Made by a program: the position numbers and the translations under genes. The notes below the pieces were generated by a model. It was not told the origin of the DNA and did not search any database. It saw only the letters and a program-made list of their open reading frames with translations. 64,000 bases of DNA from UBA8886 sp002731655 (GTDB lineage Archaea > Thermoplasmatota > Poseidoniia > MGIII > CG-Epi1): contig JASLZX010000003.1 of assembly GCA_030754655.1 (NCBI GenBank), forward strand, positions 1 to 64,000. The letters are read 5' to 3'. This document shows positions 33,515 to 41,646 of the stretch, piece after piece (the first letter of the stretch is position 1; every line of letters starts with the position of its first letter).

Positions 33515-34861
33515 ATGCCCGAAACGTCCCGATTCCGGCTGGTCCTGCCCGGTCCGGCCCTCAGCCTGGCGGTCGCCGCCGATGGCTCGACCATCGTTGC
33601 GGGGGACCGCAATGGAAACCTCACCGTCTCGGACGGGGAGGGAGCGCTGCTATGGCAACGCAAGCTGGGCGAAGGCATCCACGGCGTCGCAGTCTCGCGC
33701 GACGGGCAGCTGATTGTGTGCGGTAGCCAGGACTGCCAGCTGCGGACGTTCACCCGCGCGGGGGAGCTCGAGTGGGAACAGCCACTTGGCAAGTCGGTCT
33801 GGTCTTTAGCGATGGACCCCGGCGGCAACTTCATCGCCACCGGCACCGGCGACTCGGTCGCGTTCTACACCGATGGCGGCATCCTGGTCTGGGAGTACGA
33901 AACCGCGCGCGCGATGGTCGGCGTCAGTGTCTCGCGCGCCGGGTCGCGAATTATCGCCTGCGGGGACGAGCAGCTCTTCTGCCTCGATGGCGAGGGAGCC
34001 TTGCTGTGGCAGAAGAAGCGTGGCGACTCGCTGTGGGACGCCGCCATCAGCGAGGATGGCGGGCGCGTCTTCCTCGGCGGCTGGGACCGCAAGGTGCACT
34101 GCCTCGACGGCAGCGGCGAGGAGCGCTGGGAATACCTGACTGACGGTTACGTGCGCGCAGTCTGCCCGACCACCGACGGCGGGGTGCTGGCCGCCTCGCA
34201 CGACGGCTGCATCTACCGGCTCTCGCCGGCGGGCGACGCGCTGGCAGTGCGGCGGCCGGGCGGCGAGCTTACCTCGGTGAGCTGCAGCGCGAGCCTCGCG
34301 CTGGCGGTCGCCGGCACCGGCACCGACGTGGTCGCCTACCAGATGGACATAACCGACACGGTCGTGCCGGCGGCGACGCCAGCTCCCGCAGCGGAGCCCG
34401 AGGAGGATAACCTGTTCGGCTTCGGCATGTTCGGCGACATCGAGCCCGACACCAGCGGGCTAGGCAACTACGAGCCCGGCACCGCCACGCCACCCGTAAC
34501 CGGCACAGCGGGCGAGGGCGGCGAATTCCGCGAATTCGCCGCCGAGATGGTGAAGGAGGACGTGCGCAACTACCTGCGGCTCGGGAACGTCGCCTGGCGG
34601 GGGGGCCGCTTCGCGCGCGCAGCCGAGCATTACGAGCGCGCAACGCAGGTCGCGCCGGACGAACCGCGCGGCTGGCACAACCTGGCGGTCTGCCGCTACT
34701 ACCTCGCGCGCAAGTCCAACCCGGACGATATCGAGGGAGCGGTGCGACAAGCGTACGAGCCGCTGCGCAGCGCCAACCGCAGCGACGCGCAGTACGGACC
34801 GGCGCTGGCAACGCTCGAATATTTTGCCGAGCTGTTGAAGCTGCTAGAGGATATCGAGTAA
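33515..34861 (+). CDS. PQQ/WD40-like beta-propeller with C-terminal TPR
   Basis: Residues ~5-290 are repeats of a BamB/PQQ-like blade with the pattern A-x-D-G-x-x-(I/V)-x-x-G and D-G-x-G-x-x-L-W-x-x: VAADGSTIVAGDRNGNLTVS, SDGEGALLWQRKLGEGI and LDGEGALLWQKKRGDSLWDA. An acidic linker (EPEEDNLFGFGMFGD) follows. The C-terminus has TPR-like helices (LGNVAWRGGRFARAAEHYER, NLAVCRYYLARKSN). No signal peptide is present, so it is probably a cytoplasmic adaptor or sensor rather than an enzyme. The start is set by the box GATAAATAGC about 27 bases upstream. It diverges from the receptor-like surface protein. Confidence 0.8.
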   Translation: MPETSRFRLVLPGPALSLAVAADGSTIVAGDRNGNLTVSDGEGALLWQRKLGEGIHGVAVSRDGQLIVCGSQDCQLRTFTRAGELEWEQPLGKSVWSLAMDPGGNFIATGTGDSVAFYTDGGILVWEYETARAMVGVSVSRAGSRIIACGDEQLFCLDGEGALLWQKKRGDSLWDAAISEDGGRVFLGGWDRKVHCLDGSGEERWEYLTDGYVRAVCPTTDGGVLAASHDGCIYRLSPAGDALAVRRPGGELTSVSCSASLALAVAGTGTDVVAYQMDITDTVVPAATPAPAAEPEEDNLFGFGMFGDIEPDTSGLGNYEPGTATPPVTGTAGEGGEFREFAAEMVKEDVRNYLRLGNVAWRGGRFARAAEHYERATQVAPDEPRGWHNLAVCRYYLARKSNPDDIEGAVRQAYEPLRSANRSDAQYGPALATLEYFAELLKLLEDIE

Positions 34862-34863
34862 TT

Positions 34864-35931
34864 TCAGGCCAGCTCGACCACGGTCGCGAAGTAGTAACTG
34901 TACTGGAGCGTTAGCACCCAGTCGTTGCCGTTGTCAAGGTCGAACACCAAACCAATCGAGGGGGCGTTGTGGCAGGTTACCGCTAGCGTCCAGTCACCGC
35001 CCCCCTTGCCGCTGAAGTCGCCGCCCGCCAGCAACTGCGCGTAGATGTCGGCGCCGGACTCGCCCTCCATCTCGCGCGCGGCCGGGGCTGAGTCGAGGAC
35101 CGTGAAGTTGACCGAGAGGTCGCCGCTGGTCGAGCGCGCCGTCTCGCGGGCGCCCCAGGCGCTGTCGCCTCGCAGCTCGAAATCGTCGGGGAAGAGCCCC
35201 AGCGCATCCGCCGCTTCATCTTCGCTCCACTCGAGGCGGAGGGTGACGCTGGTAACGTTGTAGGGCAGCGTTTCGAGCCATTCGGTCATGTCGCCCTCCG
35301 CTGTCCAGTCCGGAACGGTCACTGTGCGGGTGGTTTCGCTGAAGCCGACGCTGTAGTTGCGCAGCCGCACTTCGGCCCACGTTGAAGCTGTTGCCGTAAG
35401 GTTCTCGGCGTCGGTGACTACCAACGTGACCGAGTAGTTGCCGGGCGCCGAGTAGTTGTGGAACGGCCGCGCGCCCGAGCCAAGCACACCGTCGCCGAAC
35501 TCCCACGCCCAGTCCAGCACGCCCTCGGGGTCGCTCGAGTTGGAGCCGTCGAACCGCAACTGCTCATGCACGCGCGCCTGTAATCCGGGACCGGCGTCCG
35601 CGGTCGGCGGCAGGTTGCGGTGCATGATTTCGACGCTGGCAGTCGCCGCGCCGGTCGCGCCATCCGGGGCGACGGCGGTCAGCCGCACTGCGTAGGTACC
35701 TTCGTCTGTGTAGGTATGGGCTGGCGCCGCACCGACAATGCCGTTGCCGTCGCCGAACTCCCAGTAATATGTCGTGCCGGACGGCTGTGAGCCAAGCAGG
35801 CTGAATTGCGCCGAGTCGCCCTCGATGATACCCTCCGGCACCACAATCTCGGCGTTCTCCAGCGTCCCCGGTCCGGCATCGAGGCAGCCGGCCATGAGCA
35901 GGAGGGCGGCAAGCAGCAGGGCAGGGCGCAC
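34864..35931 (-). CDS. Lipoprotein with two PKD domains
   Basis: Starting at GTG 35931 gives 355 residues beginning MRPALLLAALLLMAGC, a clean lipoprotein signal with lipobox Cys at residue 16. Two PKD domains follow, marked YYWEFGDGNGIVG ... HTYTDEGTYAVRL and DWAWEFGDGVLGSG ... HNYSAPGNYSVTL. A beta-rich C-terminal domain of about 170 residues is unrecognised. PKD domains mediate surface protein-protein or protein-glycan contacts. The start is chosen because CCTTTAAC (minus strand, ~35951-35958) lies about 24 bases upstream and because it begins at the signal peptide; the longest frame adds an atypical Cys-rich stretch. Confidence 0.82.
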   Translation of the reverse strand: MRPALLLAALLLMAGCLDAGPGTLENAEIVVPEGIIEGDSAQFSLLGSQPSGTTYYWEFGDGNGIVGAAPAHTYTDEGTYAVRLTAVAPDGATGAATASVEIMHRNLPPTADAGPGLQARVHEQLRFDGSNSSDPEGVLDWAWEFGDGVLGSGARPFHNYSAPGNYSVTLVVTDAENLTATASTWAEVRLRNYSVGFSETTRTVTVPDWTAEGDMTEWLETLPYNVTSVTLRLEWSEDEAADALGLFPDDFELRGDSAWGARETARSTSGDLSVNFTVLDSAPAAREMEGESGADIYAQLLAGGDFSGKGGGDWTLAVTCHNAPSIGLVFDLDNGNDWVLTLQYSYYFATVVELA

Positions 35932-36013
35932 GCGGGCGCAGCAGCATGGTGTTAAAGGATTGTGCGCGACCATACCTATTTAGCACTCCAGCGGCGGTGG
36001 CGCGTCGATTTCA

Positions 36014-36727
36014 ATGCAGGCAGGCCACATGGCGTATGACCGCGCCATCACCGTATTCTCGCCCGACGGGCGACTCTTTCAGGTCGAGTACGCCCGTGAG
36101 GCGGTCAAGCGCGGTACCACGACCGTCGGAATCAAGTTCAAGGATGGCGTAATTCTGATTGTCGACAAACGGCTCAGTTCCAAACTCATCGAACCCGACT
36201 CGATTGAGAAAATGTTCAAGATTGACAACCATGTCGGCTGCGCCACTTCGGGGCTGGTCGCCGACGCGCGGGCACTGGTCGACCGAGCGCGGGTCGAGTG
36301 TCAGGTTAACGCCTTCAACTACGAGGAGAAAATCCCGGTCGAGGCGCTGGTCAAGAAGCTCTGTGACTTCAAGCAGAGCTACACCCAGTACGGCGGTGTG
36401 CGGCCTTTCGGGACTGCGCTGTTGATGGCGGGCGTCGACGAGTCGGGGCCGCATCTCTACGAGACCGACCCCTCGGGCGCGATGATGGCGTACAAGGCGG
36501 GCGGCATCGGTGCCGGCCGCAACGAAGTCATGGAAGTCTTCGAGGATAATTACAAGGAAGGAATGACGCAGGCGCAGGCAATCGCCTTGGGCCTGAAGGC
36601 GCTGGCGGCAGCTAATGAGCACAAACTCAAGTCAGAAATCATCGAGATTGCCGTCGTTTCAGCCAAACAAGATTTCCACACCCTCGACCAGGCTGACGTG
36701 AAGAAGGCGGTCGCCAAGGCCAAGTAA
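36014..36727 (+). CDS. psmA: Proteasome subunit alpha
   Basis: Alpha subunits form the outer gating rings of the archaeal 20S proteasome. The N-terminus carries the family signature YDRAITVFSPDGRLFQVEYA, whose YDR gate controls pore opening. RGTTTVGIKFKDGVILIVDK, DNHVGCATSGLVADARALVD and RPFGTALLMAGVDE follow. At 237 residues it is standard length. CCTATTTAGC at 35975-35984 is the likely TATA box, leaving a leader of only a few bases. It opens the superoperon, and its stop overlaps the start of the SBDS gene (TAATG). Confidence 0.96.
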   Translation: MQAGHMAYDRAITVFSPDGRLFQVEYAREAVKRGTTTVGIKFKDGVILIVDKRLSSKLIEPDSIEKMFKIDNHVGCATSGLVADARALVDRARVECQVNAFNYEEKIPVEALVKKLCDFKQSYTQYGGVRPFGTALLMAGVDESGPHLYETDPSGAMMAYKAGGIGAGRNEVMEVFEDNYKEGMTQAQAIALGLKALAAANEHKLKSEIIEIAVVSAKQDFHTLDQADVKKAVAKAK

Positions 36728-37419
36728 TGGTATCGCTGGACGAGGCGGTAATTGCACGCCTCGAATCCGGCGGCCACAAATTCGAAATCCTGATTGACCC
36801 CGAGGCGGCGCAGGCGTTCCGCGAAAGCGGCGAAATCGACTGGGACGACGCACTCGCGGCAGAAGGCGTCTGGAGCGACTCGGCCAAGGGCGAGCACGCT
36901 AGTGACGAGGCGGTGCAGGAAGTCTTCGGCACGCTCGAGCTGGAAGCGGTTTGCACCGCCATCCTCGAGCGGGGCGACATCCAGCTCACCGCGGCGCAGC
37001 GCAAGGAGCTGGTCGAGCGGCGGTACAAGCAGCTGGTGGCGCACATCGCCTCGGCGGCGATGAACCCACAGACCGGCGCGCCACACCCGCCGCAGCGCAT
37101 CGAAAATGCCTTGGCCGAAGCAAAGTTCGCGGTCGACCCGCTCGAAGCGCTCGAGCGGCAGGTCGAGCGCGCGGTGAAGGCGCTGCGGCCGCTGCTGCCA
37201 ATCTCCTTCGAGAAGATGCGCGTCGCCGTGCGGATTCCGGCGCAGCACGTCGGCCGCTGCTACGGCGAGATGAAGGCGCTGGCAACCATCACGCAGGAAG
37301 AATACCAATCGGACGGCAGCTGGATTGCGGTTCTCGAACTGTCGGCGGGCGCGCACGCCGACCTGCTCGAACGGCTCGGCTCGCTGACGCACGGCACCGC
37401 CGAAATCAAGCAGCTGTAG
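36727..37419 (+). CDS. SBDS / Sdo1 ribosome maturation protein
   Basis: SBDS proteins act with EF-2-like GTPases to release the anti-association factor eIF6 from the large ribosomal subunit. The 230 residues begin SLDEAVIARLESGGHKFEIL, the FYSH domain. Helical domain II follows (TAAQRKELVERRYKQLVAHI, PHPPQRIENALAEA), then an alpha/beta domain III (PISFEKMRVAVRIPA, WIAVLELSAGAHADLLERLG). Placement between psmA and the exosome genes is conserved across archaea. It overlaps the psmA stop by one base. Confidence 0.95.
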   Translation: MVSLDEAVIARLESGGHKFEILIDPEAAQAFRESGEIDWDDALAAEGVWSDSAKGEHASDEAVQEVFGTLELEAVCTAILERGDIQLTAAQRKELVERRYKQLVAHIASAAMNPQTGAPHPPQRIENALAEAKFAVDPLEALERQVERAVKALRPLLPISFEKMRVAVRIPAQHVGRCYGEMKALATITQEEYQSDGSWIAVLELSAGAHADLLERLGSLTHGTAEIKQL

Positions 37420-37506
37420 CGCGAGACGCGGGCGACGGGGACGGCGCAACAGGCCAAGCTTCAAATACCGCACGAGGTCCGCGCCGACACACGTAAGGCA
37501 AAGAAA

Positions 37507-37514
37507 GGAGTGAT
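37507..37514 (+). promoter_or_regulatory. Strong ribosome-binding site of rrp4
   Basis: GGAGTGAT lies 5 bases before the ATG at 37520 in a roughly 100-base gap after the SBDS gene. It is one of the few good Shine-Dalgarno sequences in the window. The gap also holds CTTCAAATACC near 37460, a possible internal promoter. Confidence 0.6.
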
Positions 37515-37519
37515 TTCTT

Positions 37520-38191
37520 ATGACAAAATCTTCATCTAAACAAGCCAGCGGCAGGTCTGTCCTGCTGCCGGGCGACAAGCTAGCAGCGGACCAGAAAGCC
37601 GGCTCCGGCACGTTCCGCCGCGACGGGGAGGCACACGCCGCCGTGCTCGGTTTTTCGAGCGAGAGTTCCGGCTACACCAACGTCCAGCCGATATCGGGGC
37701 GCTACAGCCCGCGCGTCGGCGACAAGGTCGTCGCGGTCTGTGTCGAGACCGGCCCTTCGCTCTGGCGCATGGACATCGGCGCGTTCCAGAATTCGATGCT
37801 ACACCACAGCGAAACCGACTGGAAGGTGGACTTCGGCGATACTGCCAGCTTCATCAGCATCGGTGACGCGGCGCTGGCTGAGGTATACATGGTCGACGGC
37901 AGCGGCAGCCACCAGGTCACCCTGAAGAAGGACGACTGCCGCAAGCTCTATGCCGGCACCATAGTCCATGTCGCGCCCACGTGCGTGAACCGCGTGATTG
38001 GCAAGCAGGGGTCGATGATTACACTAATTCGCGAAAAGACGGGATGCCGCATCCAGGCCGGCCAGAACGGCTTAATCTGGATAGATGGCGAACCCGATCA
38101 GATTGCCCGCGCCCAGCAGGCAGTCGAGACTATTTCCCGCGAGGCAACTAGCAGCGGGCTGACGGAGAAAATCGAAAAACTACTGGAGTGA
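37520..38191 (+). CDS. rrp4: Exosome RNA-binding cap subunit Rrp4
   Basis: Rrp4 caps the archaeal exosome and feeds RNA into the Rrp41/Rrp42 ring. The 223 residues show the N-terminal domain (VLLPGDKLAADQKAGSGTFR), an S1 domain (YSPRVGDKVVAVCVETGPS), and a KH domain with NRVIGKQGSMITLIREKTGC (~154-173), followed by IWIDGEPDQIARAQQAVETI. All three domains are in the usual order and length. It is the first of four tightly packed exosome and ribosome genes. Confidence 0.95.
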   Translation: MTKSSSKQASGRSVLLPGDKLAADQKAGSGTFRRDGEAHAAVLGFSSESSGYTNVQPISGRYSPRVGDKVVAVCVETGPSLWRMDIGAFQNSMLHHSETDWKVDFGDTASFISIGDAALAEVYMVDGSGSHQVTLKKDDCRKLYAGTIVHVAPTCVNRVIGKQGSMITLIREKTGCRIQAGQNGLIWIDGEPDQIARAQQAVETISREATSSGLTEKIEKLLE

Positions 38192-38195
38192 AAAC

Positions 38196-38921
38196 ATGGC
38201 AGGCGGAAACAGCGATATCGAATTTATCAAGAAGGGCAAGCGACTTGACGGTCGTAAGCCAGACGAGCTGCGCGAAGTGCGCATTGAAGCCGGCGTGCTG
38301 AACCGCGCCGACGGGTCATGCTACCTGGAGTGGGGCAACAACAAAGTGTACGCTGGGGTCTTCGGTCCTATAGAGTGCCACCCGCGCCACAAGCAGCAGC
38401 AGGACCGCGCCATCGTACAGGCGCGCTACACCATGGCGCCTTTCAGCGTCAACGACCGCAAGCGGCCCGGCTACGACCGCCGCTCGAGCGAAATTTCCTA
38501 CATTGTCTCGCAGGCGCTGGAGCGCGTCGTGATGGTCGAGCAGTTCCCGCGTGCCGCCATCCGGGTGGACATGCAGGTCGTCGAGGCGCACGCCGGCACC
38601 CGCTGCGCGGCGCTGACAGCGGCATCAGTCGCGCTAGCTGACGCCGGCATCCCGATGACCGATCTCATCCCGTCCTGCGCGGCAGGCAAGGTGAGCGACA
38701 CCGTCGTGCTTGATCTGAACAAGGAAGAAGATAACTACGGGCAGGCGGACCTTCCGCTAGCCATCGTGCCTTCGACGGGCGAAGTGGTGCTGCTCCAGCT
38801 GGACGGCCACTTGACGCCCGAGGAGTTCGAGCAGGCGCTCGACATGGCCTACAAGGGCTGCATGGACCTTTACGAAATCCAGCGGGCGGCACTTGCCAAC
38901 CGCTATGGAGGCGGCGCATGA
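38196..38921 (+). CDS. rrp41: Exosome complex exonuclease Rrp41
   Basis: Rrp41 is the catalytic RNase PH-type subunit that degrades RNA phosphorolytically and can add 3' tails. The 241 residues include RLDGRKPDELREVRIEAGVL, GSCYLEWGNNKVYAGVFGP, PGYDRRSSEISYIVSQALER and TRCAALTAASVALADAGIPM, with the acidic active-site region SDTVVLDLNKEEDNYGQADL. It begins four bases after rrp4, whose last codons contain a GGAG ribosome-binding site. Its stop overlaps the rrp42 ATG (ATGA). Confidence 0.97.
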   Translation: MAGGNSDIEFIKKGKRLDGRKPDELREVRIEAGVLNRADGSCYLEWGNNKVYAGVFGPIECHPRHKQQQDRAIVQARYTMAPFSVNDRKRPGYDRRSSEISYIVSQALERVVMVEQFPRAAIRVDMQVVEAHAGTRCAALTAASVALADAGIPMTDLIPSCAAGKVSDTVVLDLNKEEDNYGQADLPLAIVPSTGEVVLLQLDGHLTPEEFEQALDMAYKGCMDLYEIQRAALANRYGGGA

Positions 38922-39706
38922 GCTCCGCTACCGTCGCCAACCTGATGCGCGGGCACATCGAGAAGCTCGCCGCACAGGGCAAGCGTACCGACGGACGTGG
39001 CGCCAACGAGTTCCGCGGCGTCAGCATCGAGACCGGACTCATCGGCACCGCCGAGGGGTCTTCGCGCGTCAGCCTGGGCGATACCACGGTGATGTGCGGC
39101 GTCAAGCTACTGGTCGGCACGCCCTACCCCGATTCCCCGGGGCGCGGCAGCATGACTACCACCGCCGAACTGGCGTGTCTCGCTTCTGAGCAGTTCGAGC
39201 CCGGGCCGCCGCGTGAGCCCGCTATCGAACTGGCGCGCGTCGTCGACCGCGGCATCCGCGAGTCGCAGATGATTGACTTCGAGGGTCTCTGCATCGAGCA
39301 CGGCGAAAAGGTGTGGATTGTCTTCATCGACATGCACATCCTGGACCACGGCGGCAACCTGTTCGACTGCTGCACGCTCGCCGCGGCATCTGCGCTTGGG
39401 AACGCGAAAATCCCGAATGTCCAGCACGGTATCGCCGACAAGGACGTCGACCTACCTCTCAGTTGCTGGCCCATCTCCTGCACCTTCGCCAAACTCGGGG
39501 AGACAATCGTGCTCGACCCGAACCACGACGAGGAGACGGTGATGAACGCCCGGTTGACCGTGGCGCACGACGAAAACGGCAACCTGCGGGCGATGCAGAA
39601 GGGCTACAGCGGCGCCTTCACCCCCGACGAAATCAAGGCTTCGGTCAAAACCGCGCGCACCGCCGACAAGGCACTGCGCAAGGCGCTGAAAGAGGCCACG
39701 AAATGA
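38918..39706 (+). CDS. rrp42: Exosome complex component Rrp42
   Basis: Rrp42 is the structural RNase PH-type partner that alternates with Rrp41 in the hexameric ring. The 262 residues contain GKRTDGRGANEFRGVSIETG, RVSLGDTTVMCGVKLLVGTP, RVVDRGIRESQMIDFEGLCI and MHILDHGGNLFDCCTLAAAS. It starts inside the rrp41 stop (ATGA) and itself overlaps the eL43 start. Together with rrp4 and rrp41 it gives all of the exosome except Csl4 and DnaG. Confidence 0.96.
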   Translation: MSSATVANLMRGHIEKLAAQGKRTDGRGANEFRGVSIETGLIGTAEGSSRVSLGDTTVMCGVKLLVGTPYPDSPGRGSMTTTAELACLASEQFEPGPPREPAIELARVVDRGIRESQMIDFEGLCIEHGEKVWIVFIDMHILDHGGNLFDCCTLAAASALGNAKIPNVQHGIADKDVDLPLSCWPISCTFAKLGETIVLDPNHDEETVMNARLTVAHDENGNLRAMQKGYSGAFTPDEIKASVKTARTADKALRKALKEATK

Positions 39707-39933
39707 GTCAGAGAACCCGCAAGGTTGGCAGCACCGGCCGCTTCGGCCCGCGCTACGGCGTCTCCGTCAGGCGACGCATCGGTTCCGTTGAGACAAAGCA
39801 GCGCAAGTGGCACGCCTGCCCCGAGTGTACCAAGCCGCGCGTGCGGCGTGTCTCGACCGGCATCTACCGCTGCCGCAGCTGCGGACTTGAGTTCGCCAGC
39901 GGCGCCTACTACCCGACCCCGGTGGAGAAGTAA
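39703..39933 (+). CDS. rpl37ae: 50S ribosomal protein L37Ae (eL43)
   Basis: The 76-residue ribosomal protein begins SQRTRKVGSTGRFGPRYGVS and carries the zinc ribbon CPEC ... CRSC (residues ~38-60), with YRCRSCGLEFASGAYYPTP at the end. The start at 39703 is in an ATGA overlap with rrp42; the frame is open further upstream, but that sequence belongs to rrp42 in another frame. Its stop overlaps the rpoP ATG (TAATG). Confidence 0.96.
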   Translation: MSQRTRKVGSTGRFGPRYGVSVRRRIGSVETKQRKWHACPECTKPRVRRVSTGIYRCRSCGLEFASGAYYPTPVEK

Positions 39934-40073
39934 TGGTCAACTACAAATGCTCGGTCTGCGGCACTTCGCTCGAGATGGACCTTGAGACGCTCGGGCTGAC
40001 CTGTCGCAAGTGCGGCAACAAGATTTTCTACAAGAAGCGCCCTTCGACCAAGAAGACTGTCCTGTCGGACTGA
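39933..40073 (+). CDS. rpoP: DNA-directed RNA polymerase subunit P (Rpo12)
   Basis: This 46-residue protein begins MVNYKCSVCGTSLEMDLETL and continues to a second zinc knuckle, LTCRKCGNKIFYKKRPST. The CxxC...CxxC layout and length are those of Rpo12, a small zinc-bearing subunit of archaeal RNA polymerase that contacts the Rpo3/Rpo10 platform. It overlaps the eL43 stop by one base and is followed by pcc1 in a TGATG overlap. Confidence 0.95.
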   Translation: MVNYKCSVCGTSLEMDLETLGLTCRKCGNKIFYKKRPSTKKTVLSD

Positions 40074-40303
40074 TGCGCGCTTCGCTCGACCTGCGCACCG
40101 GCCCTCGCACGGCGGCGGTCGCAGCTGCGCTCGCTCCCGAAGTCGAGGAGGGCGTCCCCAAAGTCAAGCTGGAGATGAGCAGCGCTGGCGAACGGCTGCG
40201 GCTCGAGATCGAGGCCGGAGACATGGTGAGCCTGCGCGCCGCGCTCAATTCTTTTTTAGGCTGGGCCGCTTGCGCGCAGCAGGTGGCTGAAGATGGCGAC
40301 TGA
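40073..40303 (+). CDS. pcc1: KEOPS complex subunit Pcc1
   Basis: Pcc1 is the dimerisation subunit of KEOPS, which makes the t6A modification on ANN-decoding tRNAs. From ATG 40073 the protein has 76 residues: VAAALAPEVEEGVP, RLRLEIEAGDMVSLRAALNS, FLGWAACAQQV. The pattern PE ... L-x-L-x-I-x-A-x-D-x-x-x-L-R-A-x-x-N-S is diagnostic. Its position between rpoP and prefoldin beta is conserved in archaea. The last bases overlap the prefoldin start. Confidence 0.88.
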   Translation: MRASLDLRTGPRTAAVAAALAPEVEEGVPKVKLEMSSAGERLRLEIEAGDMVSLRAALNSFLGWAACAQQVAEDGD

Positions 40304-40676
40304 CGCGATTCCCGACGACGTGCAGCAGCAACTGGAGCAGTTCGAGCAGCTGCGGCAGCAGGCGCAGGCGCTGGCGCAGCAGCAGTCGCAGGTCGAGATG
40401 GCGGTGCGCGAGACCGAGCGCACGCTGGAGGAGCTGGACGAGGTCGCGGCCGATACGCCGCTCTACCGCGCCAGCGGCGCCATCATGGTGCGCGTCGACG
40501 ACCTAAAGAAGCTGAAGAGCGACCTGAAGGAAGAACTGGAGAGACTCGAGCTGCGCACGAAAACGCTCAAAACACAGATTGACAAATTGAATACCCAGTT
40601 GCAGGAGATGCAGACCCGGCTGACACCAGTGCTGCAGCGGCTGCAGGGGCCGGGTGGTCCCGGTGCCGGGTCCTGA
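40293..40676 (+). CDS. pfdB: Prefoldin subunit beta
   Basis: Prefoldin beta forms, with alpha, the jellyfish-shaped hexamer that passes unfolded proteins to the thermosome. The 127 residues are two long coiled-coil helices (IPDDVQQQLEQFEQLRQQAQ and TQIDKLNTQLQEMQTRLTPV) around the beta hairpin with VAADTPLYRASGAIMVRVD. Length and motif are standard. It overlaps pcc1 by 11 bases and the DHH gene by 23. Confidence 0.94.
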   Translation: MATDAIPDDVQQQLEQFEQLRQQAQALAQQQSQVEMAVRETERTLEELDEVAADTPLYRASGAIMVRVDDLKKLKSDLKEELERLELRTKTLKTQIDKLNTQLQEMQTRLTPVLQRLQGPGGPGAGS

Positions 40677-41625
40677 CCCCGCCGCGCTGGAGGCGGCGCT
40701 CGCGCGCGAGCTGCTGCTGCTGGTCCACCACCACGGTGACGCCGACTCGGTCGGCTGCACCATCGCGCTCGCGGCGGCGTTCCCGGGCGCGCGTATCTCC
40801 GCCACCGACGGGCTGAGCGCCGCTGGCAAGGTGATGGCGGAGCGGCTCGAGGTCGAAATCGAGGCGCGACCGCCCGCGAGCTGGGACGGCACGGTCGTCG
40901 TGGTAGACACGTCCAATCCGGAACACTGCGCGCCGCTGCCGGAGTGCAACAGCGTCGTGGTAATCGACCATCACCAGACTGCGGGCGAATGGCCTGCAGG
41001 GACGTTGCTAATACACGAGCCGGAGGCGAAAAGCACCGCCGAAATCGTGACTCGCCTGATTCCGGAGCTGGGCATCGAGCTGACGCCGCAAATGGCGTTG
41101 CCGCTACTCGCCGGCGTCTACGCCGATACCGGCCACTTCCGCCACGCGAGTTCCGACAGCTTCGCGGTGGCGCACACGCTCGCCGCTGCCGGCGGGGAAC
41201 CCCGCCAAGCGATGGTCCTGCTCGACCGCGTGCGGCCACAGCAGCAGCGCACGATGTTCCTGAAGGCGGCGCAGCGGCTCAAGTTTTCTCAGGAGGGTAA
41301 GTGGCTGCTGGCGACGACCCGCACCGGCTCGTTCGAGTCGGGGACGGCGCGGCTGATGGTCGCGCTTGGCGCCGACGTCGCGCTCGCCGCTTCGGGCAAC
41401 AAGAAGGGGCAAGTCCGGATTTCGAGCCGCGCGTCGAGCGCGGCCATCGAGGCAGGGCTGAACCTGGCGGAGTTGCTCGAGGCACTCGCCGACGAGCAGG
41501 ACGGCTCGGCGGGCGGGCATCCGGGGGCGGCCGGCTTCCAGGCGCAGGGCGACCCCGACGCGCTGCTGGCGATGGCACAGCAGGGGTGCGTCGCACAGCT
41601 GAAATCGCTAGCCGAAGGCGCTTAA
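40654..41625 (+). CDS. DHH-family phosphoesterase (NrnA/RecJ-like)
   Basis: The 323-residue protein has the DHH core: HHHGDADSVGCTIALA (motif I), VVVVDTSN (II), VVIDHHQTAGEW (DHH, III) and GVYADTGHFRHASSD (IV). The C-terminal DHHA1 domain ends GGHPGAAGFQ. Such enzymes hydrolyse short oligonucleotides or nucleotide phosphodiesters with Mn2+. The position directly behind the exosome genes suggests clean-up of exosome products, which is inferred. The start is GTG, at 40654 or three codons later. Confidence 0.87.
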   Translation: MVPVPGPDPAALEAALARELLLLVHHHGDADSVGCTIALAAAFPGARISATDGLSAAGKVMAERLEVEIEARPPASWDGTVVVVDTSNPEHCAPLPECNSVVVIDHHQTAGEWPAGTLLIHEPEAKSTAEIVTRLIPELGIELTPQMALPLLAGVYADTGHFRHASSDSFAVAHTLAAAGGEPRQAMVLLDRVRPQQQRTMFLKAAQRLKFSQEGKWLLATTRTGSFESGTARLMVALGADVALAASGNKKGQVRISSRASSAAIEAGLNLAELLEALADEQDGSAGGHPGAAGFQAQGDPDALLAMAQQGCVAQLKSLAEGA

Positions 41626-41646
41626 CCGGGGGGCAACTGGCGCAGG